DNA of 64,000 bases from Pelagicoccus sp. SDUM812003 (GTDB taxonomy: Bacteria > Verrucomicrobiota > Verrucomicrobiia > Opitutales > Opitutaceae): assembly GCF_031127815.1 (NCBI RefSeq), contig NZ_JARXHY010000004.1:1-64000 (forward strand), read 5' to 3'. Positions within the stretch are counted from its first letter, which is position 1. Every line of letters begins with the position of its first letter. The notes under the pieces were generated by a model that saw only the letters and a list, made by a program, of their open reading frames with translations, did not search any database and had not been told where the DNA came from. Positions 24,868 through 36,491 of this stretch are shown piece by piece. The translations under genes were made by a program, and so were the position numbers.

Positions 24868-26577
24868 TTAGCGAACGAAGGGAAGCTCGATGCGCATGGT
24901 GGTGCCATGTTCGCTTGTATCCGTGACGCTGATATCGCCGTGGTGAGAGCGCAGGATGCGTTTGACGATGGAAAGCCCCAGGCCTGTGCCCTCGGCTTTT
25001 CCGGTGAGGAAGGAGTCGAAGATGCGGGCGACTAGGTTCTCGGGGATGCCGGAGCCTGTGTCCTCGATGTAGAGGGCGACCACCGATCGCCTTTCGATCT
25101 GCTCCACTTTTGTAGTGATAGTGAGGATACCGCCCTTGGGCATGGCGTCAGTGGCGTTGATGATGAGGTTCAGCAGGACCTGCTGCAGCTGGCCTTTGTT
25201 GCCATTCACTCGGGCCTTGCGCGAGCTGGCATGGTGCCTGAGGTCGATCTTGAGCTGTCCCATCTTGTGTCGCACCAGCAAGCAGGTGTCGGCGATCAGG
25301 TCGTCGATGTCCCAGTGCGTGAAAATCCCCTCTGGGGCCTTGCCGAAGGAGAGCACCTTGCTGACGATTTCTTCCAGGTGGTCGATCTTTTCTCGGATGA
25401 CTTGTTTGTCCTTGTTGCGCGGATCGCTCTCCGGGTATTGCAGGTCGAGCGAGCTGAAGAGAAGCTTGATCACGGTGAGCGGATTTCGGATCTCGTGGGC
25501 GATCTCCGCTGAGAGCAGTCCTAGGGTGGTGAGGCGTTCGCTTTTGCGCAGGCGCTCCTCGCTATTAAACACGCGCGAGTAGAGCTCGGCGTTCTGGGCG
25601 GCCACGGCAGCTAGGCTGGCGAAGGCCTGGAGGAGGCGTCGCTCGCTGTTTGCGAAGCGGTGTCGTTCCCGAGTGAATACGTTTATGATGCCGATCACCT
25701 TGCCCTCGTAGATCATCGGAGTGGAGAGGCAGGAGGTGACCTCGGAATCGTGCGGCACGTCATGCAAGTCCCGGTAGTCAGGCGTGGTGATGTTGGAGAA
25801 CTCCACTTGCCGTTTGGTTCGAATGGCGGAGCCAGCGAGGCTTTCGGTCACTGCGATGTCGCCCACCATGTCCAAGAATTCCAGGTTTTCGGGGAAAACG
25901 GTCTGCAGGCTGACCTTCTTCTCCTTCGACTCGTACAGCTGCAGCGTGCAGAGGCCAGCCCCCGTCAGTTGGTGGGCCGCTTCGGTCACGGTTTGCCAAA
26001 GGCTTTGTATTTCAAATTTAGATACAATGCTTTGTCCGACTTCGATCAAGGCGTTGAGCTGGCTGGACTGCATGACCAGCTGGCGTTTTCGCCAGACGCT
26101 TTGCAGCACGCGCGATGCCTCGTTGGCGATATGGACCAGGTTGTCGAGGTCGTCTTCCGTGAACCCGTCGACGTGATCGCGGTCCACGTTGAGGGCTCCG
26201 ATGATCTGGCCGCCTGCGATCATCGGGGCGGCGATCTTGGAACGCACGCCTTCGATGAGCTTCACGTAGCGCGGATCGGTCTCGACGTCGTTGCAAAGAA
26301 TCGGCTCCCCGTTGAACGCGGCTCGTCCGGAGATGCCTTTTCCCGGATGGATGGCCAGTTCGGGAAGGTTGGGCGGGTACCCGAGAGCGTAGTCGATCTC
26401 CAGCAGGCTCGTATTTGGATTTATGAGACAGATAGCCGCGGCGTGCGGATCGTAGAGCCGCTGGAGCTCTTCGATGATGACGATGTAGGCGTCGCGCGGA
26501 GTGTTGGCGCTGCTCGCCGCTTGGCTGATGCGGTAGAGCGCCAGCAGGGTGTTCGGATTTTCGCTGAGACGTTGCAA
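24868..26577 (-). CDS. GAF-domain sensor histidine kinase
   Basis: Two GAF domains (beginning LLALYRISQAASSANTP and IEVGQSIVSKFEI) sense a ligand or signal; then HisKA with the phospho-accepting His in SAEIAHEIRNPLTV, and HATPase_c with N-box NLIINATDAMPKG, G1 DTGSGIPENL and G2 GTGLGLSI. No membrane helix, so cytoplasmic. The TTG at 26575-26577 is proposed because the longer ATG-initiated frame (to 26730) overlaps mnmA and adds a Ser/Pro-rich, non-domain N-terminus. No response regulator is adjacent. Confidence 0.85.
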   Translation of the reverse strand: MQRLSENPNTLLALYRISQAASSANTPRDAYIVIIEELQRLYDPHAAAICLINPNTSLLEIDYALGYPPNLPELAIHPGKGISGRAAFNGEPILCNDVETDPRYVKLIEGVRSKIAAPMIAGGQIIGALNVDRDHVDGFTEDDLDNLVHIANEASRVLQSVWRKRQLVMQSSQLNALIEVGQSIVSKFEIQSLWQTVTEAAHQLTGAGLCTLQLYESKEKKVSLQTVFPENLEFLDMVGDIAVTESLAGSAIRTKRQVEFSNITTPDYRDLHDVPHDSEVTSCLSTPMIYEGKVIGIINVFTRERHRFANSERRLLQAFASLAAVAAQNAELYSRVFNSEERLRKSERLTTLGLLSAEIAHEIRNPLTVIKLLFSSLDLQYPESDPRNKDKQVIREKIDHLEEIVSKVLSFGKAPEGIFTHWDIDDLIADTCLLVRHKMGQLKIDLRHHASSRKARVNGNKGQLQQVLLNLIINATDAMPKGGILTITTKVEQIERRSVVALYIEDTGSGIPENLVARIFDSFLTGKAEGTGLGLSIVKRILRSHHGDISVTDTSEHGTTMRIELPFVR

Positions 26578-26617
26578 GGCGGGTAGTCGAATGGTGGGTT
26601 TGGAAAGGGAAAGGGGA

Positions 26618-27703
26618 TCAGCCGATCTTGGAATAGACGCCGCCGCCGAGCAGGGTCGGTCCGTCGTAGAAGGCGATGATTTGTCCAAGGGCGAGGGCGC
26701 GCTGGGGCTCCTCGAAGGCGACTTCGACATGGTCGTCGCTCGTTCGGCGGTAGTTGATTTTCACCCGCGGATCGCGGTAGCGCACCTTGGCTTCGATGCT
26801 GCAGTCCTGAGGGATGGGAAGTCCGGTGTAGCTGAGGCCGGACACTTCGCAGCGGGAGGTGTAGAGGCCGGGAGCGCCGGGGGATTCGAAGGAAACCAGC
26901 AGGGCGTTCCGTTTGCTGTCCTTTCCCACTACGACATAGAACTGGTTGTCGGTGTTCGACGGTACGCCGATGCCTTTGCGTTGGCCGATGGTGAAGTAGT
27001 GCAGTCCGCGGTGCTCGCCGAGCTGCTGACCGTCGTCGGCGCGGAGGATGGGCCCTGGCTGGTCGGGCACGTATTCGCGCAGGAAGTCGGACATCTTGAT
27101 GTTTCCGATGAAGCAGATGCCTTGGCTGTCCTTTTTCGAGGCGTTGGGCAGCTTGGCTCGCTGGGCCAGCTCGCGCAGCTGCGGCTTGAGCAGGTGACCC
27201 ACCGGAAAGTTGGCTCGGGCCACTTGCTCGGGCCGCATCATGGCGAGGAAGTAGCTCTGGTCCTTGTTGGGATCGGCTCCTTCAATGATGGAGCGTTGGC
27301 CGGTTTCTTCATCGCGACGGAGCTGGGCGTAGTGGCCGGTGGCGACTTCGTCGAAACCGTTTTCCAAGGCGTAGTCCAGGAAGACGCCAAACTTGATTTC
27401 CCGGTTGCACATCACGTCCGGATTCGGGGTGATGCCAGTTTGGTAGCCGTGTAGCAGGTACTCCACGATGCGAGATCGGTACTCGTGCATGAGATTGACC
27501 ACGCGGAAGGGGATTCCCACTGCATCCGCCACTGCGGCGGCGTCTTCGATGTCCTGCTGCCAGGGGCAATCGCCCAGGATATTGTCCTCATTGATCCAGT
27601 TCTTCATGTAGGCGCCTTCGATGTCGCACCCCTGTTCCTTGAGGAGCAGGGCCGCGACGGCGGAGTCGACGCCTCCGGACATGGCGACTAGGATCTTCTT
27701 CAT
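26618..27703 (-). CDS. mnmA: tRNA-specific 2-thiouridylase MnmA
   Basis: Thiolates the wobble uridine (U34) of tRNA-Lys, -Glu and -Gln. PP-loop SGGVDSAV near the N-terminus binds [15 protein letters not shown] contains the catalytic Cys; QGICFIGN has the second catalytic Cys; the C-terminal beta-barrel is intact. 361 aa, normal length. Single gene upstream of the GAF kinase; its stop lies about 40 nt before the proposed kinase start. Confidence 0.97.
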   Translation of the reverse strand: MKKILVAMSGGVDSAVAALLLKEQGCDIEGAYMKNWINEDNILGDCPWQQDIEDAAAVADAVGIPFRVVNLMHEYRSRIVEYLLHGYQTGITPNPDVMCNREIKFGVFLDYALENGFDEVATGHYAQLRRDEETGQRSIIEGADPNKDQSYFLAMMRPEQVARANFPVGHLLKPQLRELAQRAKLPNASKKDSQGICFIGNIKMSDFLREYVPDQPGPILRADDGQQLGEHRGLHYFTIGQRKGIGVPSNTDNQFYVVVGKDSKRNALLVSFESPGAPGLYTSRCEVSGLSYTGLPIPQDCSIEAKVRYRDPRVKINYRRTSDDHVEVAFEEPQRALALGQIIAFYDGPTLLGGGVYSKIG

Positions 27704-27941
27704 GGCTGGGGAAATAGTGGGGGCTGCGGGGGCGAGGCAAGCTCTACCTGAGCGGGGTGGCGCAGCGGCCTGGCGGTTTTAGGACGCGGCGCGGCGCCGC
27801 TGGTCGGTCAGCATGACTCTCAGGTCGGCTAAGTGCTTGTCTATAGGATAGATTCGCGCTCCTGACGGTTATTCCGTTCTCGCTTTTTACAAGGAAGCGC
27901 GCAAAAACGGAGCTCCCATTCAACATCAGATTCGCAGCTCA

Positions 27942-28661
27942 ATGACCCCGGAAGCGTTCACGGAGAAACTTAGGTCGGCCTTAGGAGAGCGACTTACGAT
28001 GGTGTCGCTTTACGGTTCAGCGGCGGTTGGCGACTCCGCGGAAGGCTACTCGGACGTGAACATGATGGTGGTGTGCGCCCAGCTGGGCATGGAGGAGCTG
28101 AACGCCCTGCGGAGTTTGGCCAGGCGCTGGGCCAGGCAGGGAAACCCGCCTCCCTTGCTCTTCGCCCACGAGCGATTGATGAATTCCTCTCACGTCTTTC
28201 CCATCGAGTTGCTGGACATCAAGGAAAACCACCGGGTGCTCTACGGTCCGGACCTGCTGAAGGCCCTGCCCATCAGCCAGGCGAACCTGAAGTTTCAGCT
28301 GGAGCACGAGCTCAAGGGAAAGCTGATCCAGCTGCGCGAAAGCTACCTGCTGACCGAAGCGGGAGCGGAGGCCCTGCTCGATTTGATGCTCCAATCGCTC
28401 TCCGCCTTCCAGATCATGCTCAAAGCGGCCTTGCGCTTCTACGAAGTGAGCGTGCCGGCCAAGAAGCGCGAAGCGGTTTCCAAGCTGCAGCGACACGTCA
28501 TGTTCGACCTGTCCGTATTCGAGGAGCTGCAGGCGATTAAGGACGGCTCGCAGCTTGCTCCCTTCGGAGAGGAGGAGGCCCTGGCGCTTTTCGAGCGCTA
28601 CCTCGAGGCCATCGAACGCTCGGCGGATTTGCTAGGCAGCGTCGGGCGCCGTGGCGTCTAG
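27942..28661 (+). CDS. Nucleotidyltransferase-domain protein
   Basis: 239 aa. N-terminal pol-beta/MNT-type motif LYGSAAVGDSAEGYSDVNMMVV (GS...SD, with N in place of the second acidic residue), followed by helical sequence resembling a HEPN-type substrate-binding region (LLDLMLQSLSAFQIMLKAALRFY). The DxD metal pair is incomplete (SDVN), so catalytic activity is doubtful. It could modify an RNA, protein or antibiotic. 83 bp upstream of the GH13 gene, same strand. A divergent promoter region of about 240 bp precedes it. Confidence 0.7.
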   Translation: MTPEAFTEKLRSALGERLTMVSLYGSAAVGDSAEGYSDVNMMVVCAQLGMEELNALRSLARRWARQGNPPPLLFAHERLMNSSHVFPIELLDIKENHRVLYGPDLLKALPISQANLKFQLEHELKGKLIQLRESYLLTEAGAEALLDLMLQSLSAFQIMLKAALRFYEVSVPAKKREAVSKLQRHVMFDLSVFEELQAIKDGSQLAPFGEEEALALFERYLEAIERSADLLGSVGRRGV

Positions 28662-28743
28662 CGACGATATCGCCGCCGCGGCGGAGGGTTTTTCTTGTGT
28701 TGGCGCGAATCGTGTTTTGATGCATGGTTACAAGCACTGATCT

Positions 28744-31191
28744 ATGGCGCCTGCATCTGACTCGAAACACATCCGCAAGGCCTACCTGACCTCAATGAAA
28801 GAGGGAGTGGTGGAGCTGCAACGCGATTGGAGGGCGACTCGCATGCCTCCGATCAGCATGGAAGGAAAGCTGCACGGCTACCTTTCGCTCTATCCGCTGC
28901 CCGCTAGCGAGTTCGGCGAAAAGAGCGGCTACTTCGTGGACGAGACGAATCATATCGTGTTCGTCTTCTATCCGGAGAAGTATTCGAAAATCGAGTACAA
29001 AGGAGCGTCCATATATGTGGCGGGCGGCTTCAACGGCTGGCAGGACGCGGTGGGCAAGGACGAGTGGGAGCTGGTGCCGGAACGCGTGGGCGGCCGCCGC
29101 GTTCTGGCGCTGCGCAAGGACCTGGACTCGTTGTCGCCCGCGGAGGGCAGCCAGTTCAAGTTCGTCACGGATCGCCATCACTGGTTTCTGGTCGACATGT
29201 CCGCCCCGAACCTGGCTCAGGACGGCATGGGCAACTGGAACTACGCGTACTCCAGCAAGGTCACCGGCAGGCACCGGCTTGGCTTCGTGCTGAAGTCGCA
29301 GATCGACTTTTCGGAAAACAACAGCTTGCTCTACCACACGCGCAAGGGCGTGGAGCGGGCGAACCTCAACCTCGGGGATTTCTTTCTGGGCCTGAAGTCC
29401 GACAAGGAGCTGGGAGCGATCCCCCAAGGAAAGCGCGTGACCTTCCGTTTGTTCGCTCCCAGGGCGAAATGGGTGAAGGTCGGCTTTTTCGAGGACCTCG
29501 ATCAGCCCGAGAAAGTGATCTGGGTGCTCATGAAACGTGGGGAGGACTTCGTCTGGGAGGCTACCGTGGAGCAGGACCTGCGCGGCTGGTACTACTGGTT
29601 CCGCCTCGATGGGCCGAAAAACGAGTTCAGCCTCTTCGATCCTAACTTCAAGGTGCTCGATCCCTACGCCAGGGCCGCCATCGGCCGGGAGGGTCCGGGC
29701 ATCGTGGTCGACGATTCGCGACACGGCCGCCCGCCGCATCCGTTTTCCTCCCCTCAGTGGCAGGATCTGGTGGTGCTTGAAGGCCATGTGCGGGACTTCA
29801 CTCAAAACCTTGCCGACCTGCCGGCGGAGGAGGGCAAGCCACGCGGTTTCTCCGATCTGGCGGCCTACGCCAAGCGCAAGGATTTCTATCCCAAGCGCCT
29901 CGGGGTGAACGCCATCGAGCTGCAGCCCATTCAGGAAAACGATAGCCAAAGCTACGACGAGTACCACTGGGGCTATATGACCGCCAATTTCTTCGCTCCA
30001 CATTCTGGATACGCCAAGGCCCCGGAGAAAGCCTCCCAGGTCGACGAGTTCAAGGAGCTGGTATCCACGCTGCATGGACAGGGCTTCGCGGTTATCCTCG
30101 ATGTGGTTTACAATCACGTGGGCGAGCCGGCTCATCTGATGTTCATCGACAAGCTCTACTATTTCCACGTGGGAGCGGATGGTTCGCTGAGCAACTGGAG
30201 CGGATGCGGGAACGATTTTCGCAGCGACGCCCCTATGGCGAGGCGCATCATCGTGGATAGCCTCAAGCATCTGGTCTCGTTCTACGGCGTGGATGGCTTC
30301 CGCTTCGATTTGGCGGATCTGGTCGGCAAGCCTGCCCTGGAGGAGGTGGAGCGCGAGTTGAAGGCGATCCGGCCCGACATCATACTCATCGCGGAGCCGT
30401 GGAGCTTTCGCGGCCATATCGGACCCGAGCTGCGCGATACTGGCTACGCGTCTTGGAACGATGGATACCGAGAGTTTTTGAAGCGCTTCGTACGCGGAGG
30501 GGCGGGCATGCCGGAAATCCAGTACTTCACAAAGGGCTCGCCCATCCACTACGCCACTTGGCCTGCTCAGACGATCAACTATGTGGAATCCCACGACGAT
30601 CGGGTCTGGATCGATGACGTGACGGAGCATGGCGGTTTCGATGGGACGTATCCAACGCATCACGACATCGCTCGAACCCGGCTGATGATCGCCACCCTGA
30701 TGATGTCCATCGGCATGCCGATGCTGCATGCAGGTATGGACTTTCTGGGGACGAAGAACGGGGTGCGCAACACATACCAGGATGGGCCGCGAAACGCCCT
30801 CGACTACAAACGGGCCCTGCAGTACCCGAACTGCGCCCGCTACTTTGCGGATTGGGTGCGTTTTCGGCTATCCAGCAAGGGCGAGCTGCTGCGTCACTAC
30901 AATCGGGCTTCAGATGCGTTCTTCGAGTTCATCGACGGGAAAAGCAGCGGTTCCTACGCATGTATATATAATGCGAAGGGGGAATGGGGGGATGCCAAGC
31001 TGCTCTTCGCCATCAACCCCGGACTTGGTCCGGTGGAGATCGAGCTCGGCAAATGGGCGGAGCTCGCTTGGCGCCAGATCGCCGATCACGAACGCTTTCA
31101 TGACGCCAAAGATGAAACGTGGGCTAATCGGGTAGATAAGCGTCTCTTTTTGCCTCCCTTGAGCTGCGGCTTGTGGGAGAAAAGAAGCTAA
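28744..31191 (+). CDS. GH13 glycogen debranching/pullulanase-type enzyme
   Basis: 815 aa. N-terminal AMPK/CBM48-like glycogen-binding segment (IYVAGGFNGW), a second CBM48-like E-set domain (about residues 230-310), then an alpha-amylase barrel with the conserved regions DVVYNH (about 453), DGFRFDLA (nucleophile Asp near 521), IAEPWSF (acid Glu near 549) and ESHDD (about 614), and a C-terminal beta domain. The second E-set domain and YDEYHWGYMT region fit type I pullulanase/isoamylase, i.e. hydrolysis of alpha-1,6 branches in glycogen. No signal peptide, so cytoplasmic. It is followed by gap after 130 bp. Confidence 0.85.
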   Translation: MAPASDSKHIRKAYLTSMKEGVVELQRDWRATRMPPISMEGKLHGYLSLYPLPASEFGEKSGYFVDETNHIVFVFYPEKYSKIEYKGASIYVAGGFNGWQDAVGKDEWELVPERVGGRRVLALRKDLDSLSPAEGSQFKFVTDRHHWFLVDMSAPNLAQDGMGNWNYAYSSKVTGRHRLGFVLKSQIDFSENNSLLYHTRKGVERANLNLGDFFLGLKSDKELGAIPQGKRVTFRLFAPRAKWVKVGFFEDLDQPEKVIWVLMKRGEDFVWEATVEQDLRGWYYWFRLDGPKNEFSLFDPNFKVLDPYARAAIGREGPGIVVDDSRHGRPPHPFSSPQWQDLVVLEGHVRDFTQNLADLPAEEGKPRGFSDLAAYAKRKDFYPKRLGVNAIELQPIQENDSQSYDEYHWGYMTANFFAPHSGYAKAPEKASQVDEFKELVSTLHGQGFAVILDVVYNHVGEPAHLMFIDKLYYFHVGADGSLSNWSGCGNDFRSDAPMARRIIVDSLKHLVSFYGVDGFRFDLADLVGKPALEEVERELKAIRPDIILIAEPWSFRGHIGPELRDTGYASWNDGYREFLKRFVRGGAGMPEIQYFTKGSPIHYATWPAQTINYVESHDDRVWIDDVTEHGGFDGTYPTHHDIARTRLMIATLMMSIGMPMLHAGMDFLGTKNGVRNTYQDGPRNALDYKRALQYPNCARYFADWVRFRLSSKGELLRHYNRASDAFFEFIDGKSSGSYACIYNAKGEWGDAKLLFAINPGLGPVEIELGKWAELAWRQIADHERFHDAKDETWANRVDKRLFLPPLSCGLWEKRS

Positions 31192-31227
31192 TACTGTGAT
31201 GAAAATTCACGCGTCATAACTTCTTGA

Positions 31228-32340
<1,113 letters not shown>

Positions 32341-32364
32341 TCGAGTGAGTCGCTGATTTTTCCA

Positions 32365-32409
32365 GGCCCTTTGCTTGCGCCCGTAATTGCGCGGGCAAAG
32401 GGCTTTTTT
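32365..32409 (+). terminator. Terminator after gap
   Basis: GCCCTTTGC / GCAAAGGGC stem with a GC-rich loop, followed by TTTTTT. It lies between gap and pgk, so pgk probably has its own promoter or receives read-through. Confidence 0.8.
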
Positions 32410-32511
32410 CGTTTCCAGGCGCGTACCGGTTTTGGAAACCGAGCCCGCCCACCTCCACTCTCAATTTTCGGACGCCTTCCGGGAAGGCCGTCCATCCATT
32501 CTTTTTAAGCC

Positions 32512-33714
32512 ATGGCTACAAAAACCATCGAAGACATCGACCTTAACGGTAAGAAGGCGGTTATCCGCGTCGACTTCAACGTGCCCCTCAAGGACGGCGA
32601 AGTGACCGACAAGACCCGTATCCTCGGCGCTCTGCCGACTATCAAGCACGTGATCGCCAATGGCGGCACCGCGGTGCTGCTCAGCCATCTCGGCCGCCCC
32701 AAGGGCGAGGTGAATGCGAAGTACTCGCTCGAACCCGTGGCGAAGGCCCTCTCCGCTGAGCTCGGTCAGGCGGTGGTGTTCGTGCCCGAATCTCGCGGCG
32801 AAGTCGCTGAAAAGGCGGTCGCGGAGCTTGCTCCCGGCAGCGTTGCCCTTCTGGAAAACGTGCGCTTCCACCCGGGCGAGGAGAAGAACGATCCGGAGCT
32901 TTCCAAGGCCTTCGCCAAGCTGGGCGACGTTTACATCAACGACGCCTTCGGCACTGCCCACCGCGCTCACGCCTCCACCGCGGGCATCGCGGAGTTCCTC
33001 AAGCCAGCGGTTTGCGGCTTCCTCATCCAGAAGGAGCTCGAGTTCCTCGGCGACAAGACTGCGAACGCGGAGCGTCCTTTCACCGTGATCCTCGGAGGAG
33101 CGAAGGTCAGCGACAAGCTCAAGGTCATCGACGCGTTGCTCGAGAAGGCCGACACCATCCTCATCGGCGGCGCCATGGCCTACACCTTCGCATTGGCCAA
33201 CGGCAAGACCGTCGGCTCCAGCCTCTGCCAGCCCGACATGGTCGACATGACCAAGGCCCTGCAGGAAAAGGCCAAGGCCAAGGGCGTGAAGCTGCTTCTC
33301 CCCATCGACAACGTAACCGTGGACTCCTTCGATTTCAGCACCATGACCGCCGGAAACATCGGCGAATCCGATGCGGAAGGAAACATCCCGGAAGGCTGGG
33401 AAGGCGTGGATATCGGCCCCAAGACCACTGAGCTCTACTGCGCTGAAGTTGCCAAGTCCAAGACCGTGCTTTGGAACGGTCCGATGGGCATCTTCGAAAG
33501 CGACGCCTGCAACAAGGGCACCTTCGCGGTGGCCAAGGCCATCGCGGAAAACCAGGACGCGGTCACCATCATTGGTGGTGGCGACTCCGTCACCGCGGTC
33601 AACATGTCTGGCTACGGCGACAAGGTTTCCTTCATGAGCACCGGCGGCGGAGCCAGCCTGGAGTTCCTCGAAGGCAAGATCCTTCCTGGCGTCGACGCGC
33701 TCGACAAGAAGTAG
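32512..33714 (+). CDS. pgk: Phosphoglycerate kinase
   Basis: Converts 1,3-bisphosphoglycerate and ADP to 3-phosphoglycerate and ATP. Substrate-binding RVDFNVP and SHLGRPKG; hinge and nucleotide-binding VILGGAKVSDK; C-terminal WNGPMGIFE and IGGGDSVTAV, STGGGASLEFLEG. 400 aa, normal length. The next gene, tpiA, follows after 51 bp. Confidence 0.98.
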   Translation: MATKTIEDIDLNGKKAVIRVDFNVPLKDGEVTDKTRILGALPTIKHVIANGGTAVLLSHLGRPKGEVNAKYSLEPVAKALSAELGQAVVFVPESRGEVAEKAVAELAPGSVALLENVRFHPGEEKNDPELSKAFAKLGDVYINDAFGTAHRAHASTAGIAEFLKPAVCGFLIQKELEFLGDKTANAERPFTVILGGAKVSDKLKVIDALLEKADTILIGGAMAYTFALANGKTVGSSLCQPDMVDMTKALQEKAKAKGVKLLLPIDNVTVDSFDFSTMTAGNIGESDAEGNIPEGWEGVDIGPKTTELYCAEVAKSKTVLWNGPMGIFESDACNKGTFAVAKAIAENQDAVTIIGGGDSVTAVNMSGYGDKVSFMSTGGGASLEFLEGKILPGVDALDKK

Positions 33715-33765
33715 GGCCAAGGCCGAATTCCGAATCTCAAATCCGAAATTTCAAAACACAACACT

Positions 33766-34533
33766 ATGTCCCGCAAATATCTCATCGCAGGAAACTGGAA
33801 AATGAACAAGACGCCGGCCGACGGCGCCGACCTCGCGAAGGAAATCGCTTCCTTCGTGAGCAAGGACGAGTCGGTCGAGGTGGTGGTCTGCCCGACTGCC
33901 GTGGCTTTGGATCGCGTTTCCCAGGTCATCGAGGATTCCGCTGTGAAGCTTGGCGCCCAGAACCTCTATCCGAAGGCTAGCGGCGCCTACACCGGAGAAA
34001 TCTCCGCTGAAATGTTGCGCGCCGTTTTTGCCAAGTACGTGATTCTCGGCCACAGCGAGCGTCGCGAATACTTCGCGGAAACCGACGCGTTCGTGAACGA
34101 AAAGGTGAAGTTCGCTCTCGAAAGCAACCTGATCCCCATCCTCTGCATCGGCGAAACGCTGGAGCAGCGCGAAGCGGATGAGACCCTCGAAGTCAACAAG
34201 ACTCAGCTGCTCGGCGGCATGGAGGGCGTTTCCGCCGAGGACGCCGCCAAGGTGGTCATCGCTTACGAACCGGTTTGGGCCATCGGCACCGGCAAGACCG
34301 CTACGCCGGAAATGGCTCAGGAGGTGCACGCCGCCATCCGCTCGGTATTGGCGGAAAAGTACGGCTCATCGGTCGCAGAGAAGATTCGCATCCTCTATGG
34401 CGGTTCCATGAAGCCGGCAAACGCGGACGATCTTCTCGCCCAGAAGGACATCGATGGCGGTCTGATCGGCGGCGCCGCGCTGGAGGCGAAGTCCTTCTGC
34501 GATCTCATCGAGTCCGCCCGCAAGGCTGACTAG
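33766..34533 (+). CDS. tpiA: Triosephosphate isomerase
   Basis: Interconverts dihydroxyacetone phosphate and GAP. Substrate Lys in AGNWKMNK; His in LGHSERR; catalytic Glu in AYEPVWAIGTGKTA; phosphate loop YGGSMKPAN and GLIGGAAL. 255 aa. Last gene of the gap-pgk-tpiA cluster, closed by a terminator. Confidence 0.98.
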   Translation: MSRKYLIAGNWKMNKTPADGADLAKEIASFVSKDESVEVVVCPTAVALDRVSQVIEDSAVKLGAQNLYPKASGAYTGEISAEMLRAVFAKYVILGHSERREYFAETDAFVNEKVKFALESNLIPILCIGETLEQREADETLEVNKTQLLGGMEGVSAEDAAKVVIAYEPVWAIGTGKTATPEMAQEVHAAIRSVLAEKYGSSVAEKIRILYGGSMKPANADDLLAQKDIDGGLIGGAALEAKSFCDLIESARKAD

Positions 34534-34564
34534 TCCCGCATCTCGCTTTAGCGATTCTTTTCGA

Positions 34565-34600
34565 AAACGCCTTCGGTCCCCGCGGCCGAGGGCGTTTTTT
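34565..34600 (+). terminator. Terminator after tpiA
   Basis: AACGCCTTCGG / CCGAGGGCGTT stem (one wobble pair) followed by TTTTTT. From 34601 to 34806 no gene is visible. Confidence 0.8.
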
Positions 34601-34806
34601 GCGTGGGAACCCAGAGTGTTTTTTTGTCGAGTCAGTCGCCATGGTGGCGCGCGACCTCCGGGCTCGCGTACTAAACCTCAGCCCGATCAAGACGCGCGAC
34701 AATCCAAACGGCGAACGCGCTAGGCGAGTGGGGACAGTCGTCCCGGCGGTCGTGATTCGAGGCGGGCGTCCGACCGAGCGAACGACGCTGCCGTTTGAGG
34801 GCTAGC

Positions 34807-35400
34807 CTAGCTCTTCTTGCCGCGACGGCTGCGGATGCGCGGCCAGCTGCGCAGGAGCTGGTCCTTGATGATGGTCGCGGTGATCGGCTTTTCCAGATAG
34901 CCGTTCATGCCGGCTCGACGGCACTTGAGACGCGTCTCATTGGAGACGTTGGCGGTCACCGCGATGATCTCCGCCTGAGGCTCGTCCCGCTCGGCGGAGC
35001 GGATGGCATGGGTGGCTTCGATGCCGTCCATCTCCGGCATGTCGATGTCCATGAAAATGTAGTCGTAGTTGTCCTCGCTGTGGCGCTCGAGAGCTTCGCG
35101 ACCGTTTTCCGCTTCCACGCAGCTGTAGCCTAGCTTTTGCAGGATGATGCGAATGACCTTGCGGTTGATCTCGTTGTCGTCAGCCACCAGGATGTTCAGC
35201 GGTCTCCGCTGGGCGAATGAGTGGTCCAGCAAGCGGCTGGTGGAGGTGGGAGTCGGCGTGCGCTCCGTCTTCTTGCTCCTCGGGTTTCGTGGGGAGAGTC
35301 GGTCAAGCTGATCGCTAGTGAAGAGGGTCTCTTGAGTAGCGGTCGAATAAGCGTCGGAGCTCCACAGCTCCAGCTGATTTGACGGTGACTTTTTTGGCAT
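34807..35400 (-). CDS. Stand-alone response regulator receiver protein
   Basis: 197 aa. A Ser/Thr/Pro-rich, probably disordered N-terminal 70 residues precedes one REC domain: ADDNEINRK (acidic pocket), phospho-acceptor Asp in YIFMDIDMPEMDG, IIAVTAN (Thr switch) and YLEKPI (Lys). No output domain. REC domains of this sequence type are typical of hybrid histidine kinases and of phosphotransfer relays. No kinase is adjacent. Confidence 0.9.
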   Translation of the reverse strand: MPKKSPSNQLELWSSDAYSTATQETLFTSDQLDRLSPRNPRSKKTERTPTPTSTSRLLDHSFAQRRPLNILVADDNEINRKVIRIILQKLGYSCVEAENGREALERHSEDNYDYIFMDIDMPEMDGIEATHAIRSAERDEPQAEIIAVTANVSNETRLKCRRAGMNGYLEKPITATIIKDQLLRSWPRIRSRRGKKS

Positions 35401-35565
35401 GCGAAGCGTTGCGGTTGGTATGTTTGTTAAAAATTCGGGAATAATGCAAGCCCGCCCGGGGGGAAAGTGGACCCTATGGTTTCACCTAGTTAGACGTTTG
35501 AAAAGGACCTCTGCCGGAGGCTTTTTGAACTTTCCAAAAACGCGCCTTTTTTTTCAAAACGACGC

Positions 35566-35593
35566 TTGACTTGGGTATGCTCGATCCTACTTT
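35566..35593 (+). promoter_or_regulatory. Putative sigma-70 promoter for tRNA-Asp
   Basis: TTGACT and TACTTT separated by 16 bp, ending 21 nt before the tRNA start. The -35 is good and the -10 is weak. From 35401 to 35565 nothing else was recognised. Confidence 0.45.
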
Positions 35594-35614
35594 CAGCGTC
35601 CTCATCAACACCAC

Positions 35615-35987
<373 letters not shown>

Positions 35988-36173
35988 GTTGCTCGGCTGC
36001 ATGCAAGTCCGTTCGCGAAGGCGTGTTCGATAGCCGGTTCCCCCCTTGGACAAAACGGGCGGGAGGCGCCGTCGTTGGGCTTGGTGGACAGGCGGTGTGA
36101 AGGGTAGCGTTCTCTGGCTCGAGAATTCTAAGGTGCGACTTTGAGATGCGGAGCGAGCGGCGAGACGCTTTTC

Positions 36174-36425
36174 GGGCTCCCTCATTGCGGAGCCCAGCTC
36201 GAAGGGGGAGTAGGTATTCTCTCAACTTACACGTATACGAAATGTGAATACAGGTATGGCCTGAGGTCCTTATGACCCGAATTTGGCGGTTTTTTGAAAC
36301 CCAAGGCCATCTACCTAGGTGCAAGGTGTCGTTTGCGCGCCAAAAAGCGTGGCTTGTTCACATCAATGTGACGGCGGAGTTACGAATTTATAGGAACTGT
36401 TACGGCGTAGTGACAAGACTGTTAC
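36174..36425 (+). promoter_or_regulatory. Region upstream of the TonB receptor with Pho-box-like repeats
   Basis: No gene from 35988 to 36491. A hairpin GGGCTCC/GGAGCCC lies at 36174-36195. At 36397-36425 three 7-mers CTGTTAC, TAGTGAC, CTGTTAC are spaced by 4 bp (11-bp period); ATGTGAC and GAGTTAC with the same spacing lie at 36366-36383. This is the layout of PhoB-binding Pho boxes (CTGTCAT-like 7-mers with 4-bp gaps). Phosphate control of the next two genes is inferred. Confidence 0.65.
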
Positions 36426-36491
36426 AGAGCGGATTTCCCATTGAGATTCTATCAGGCTGTGAAGTCATGTGGCTTCAAACTGTTTTTAGCT

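Noticed and set aside
28792-30729. 645-codon minus-strand frame opposite the GH13 enzyme
   Set aside because: The plus strand has all catalytic regions of GH13; the minus frame has no motif.
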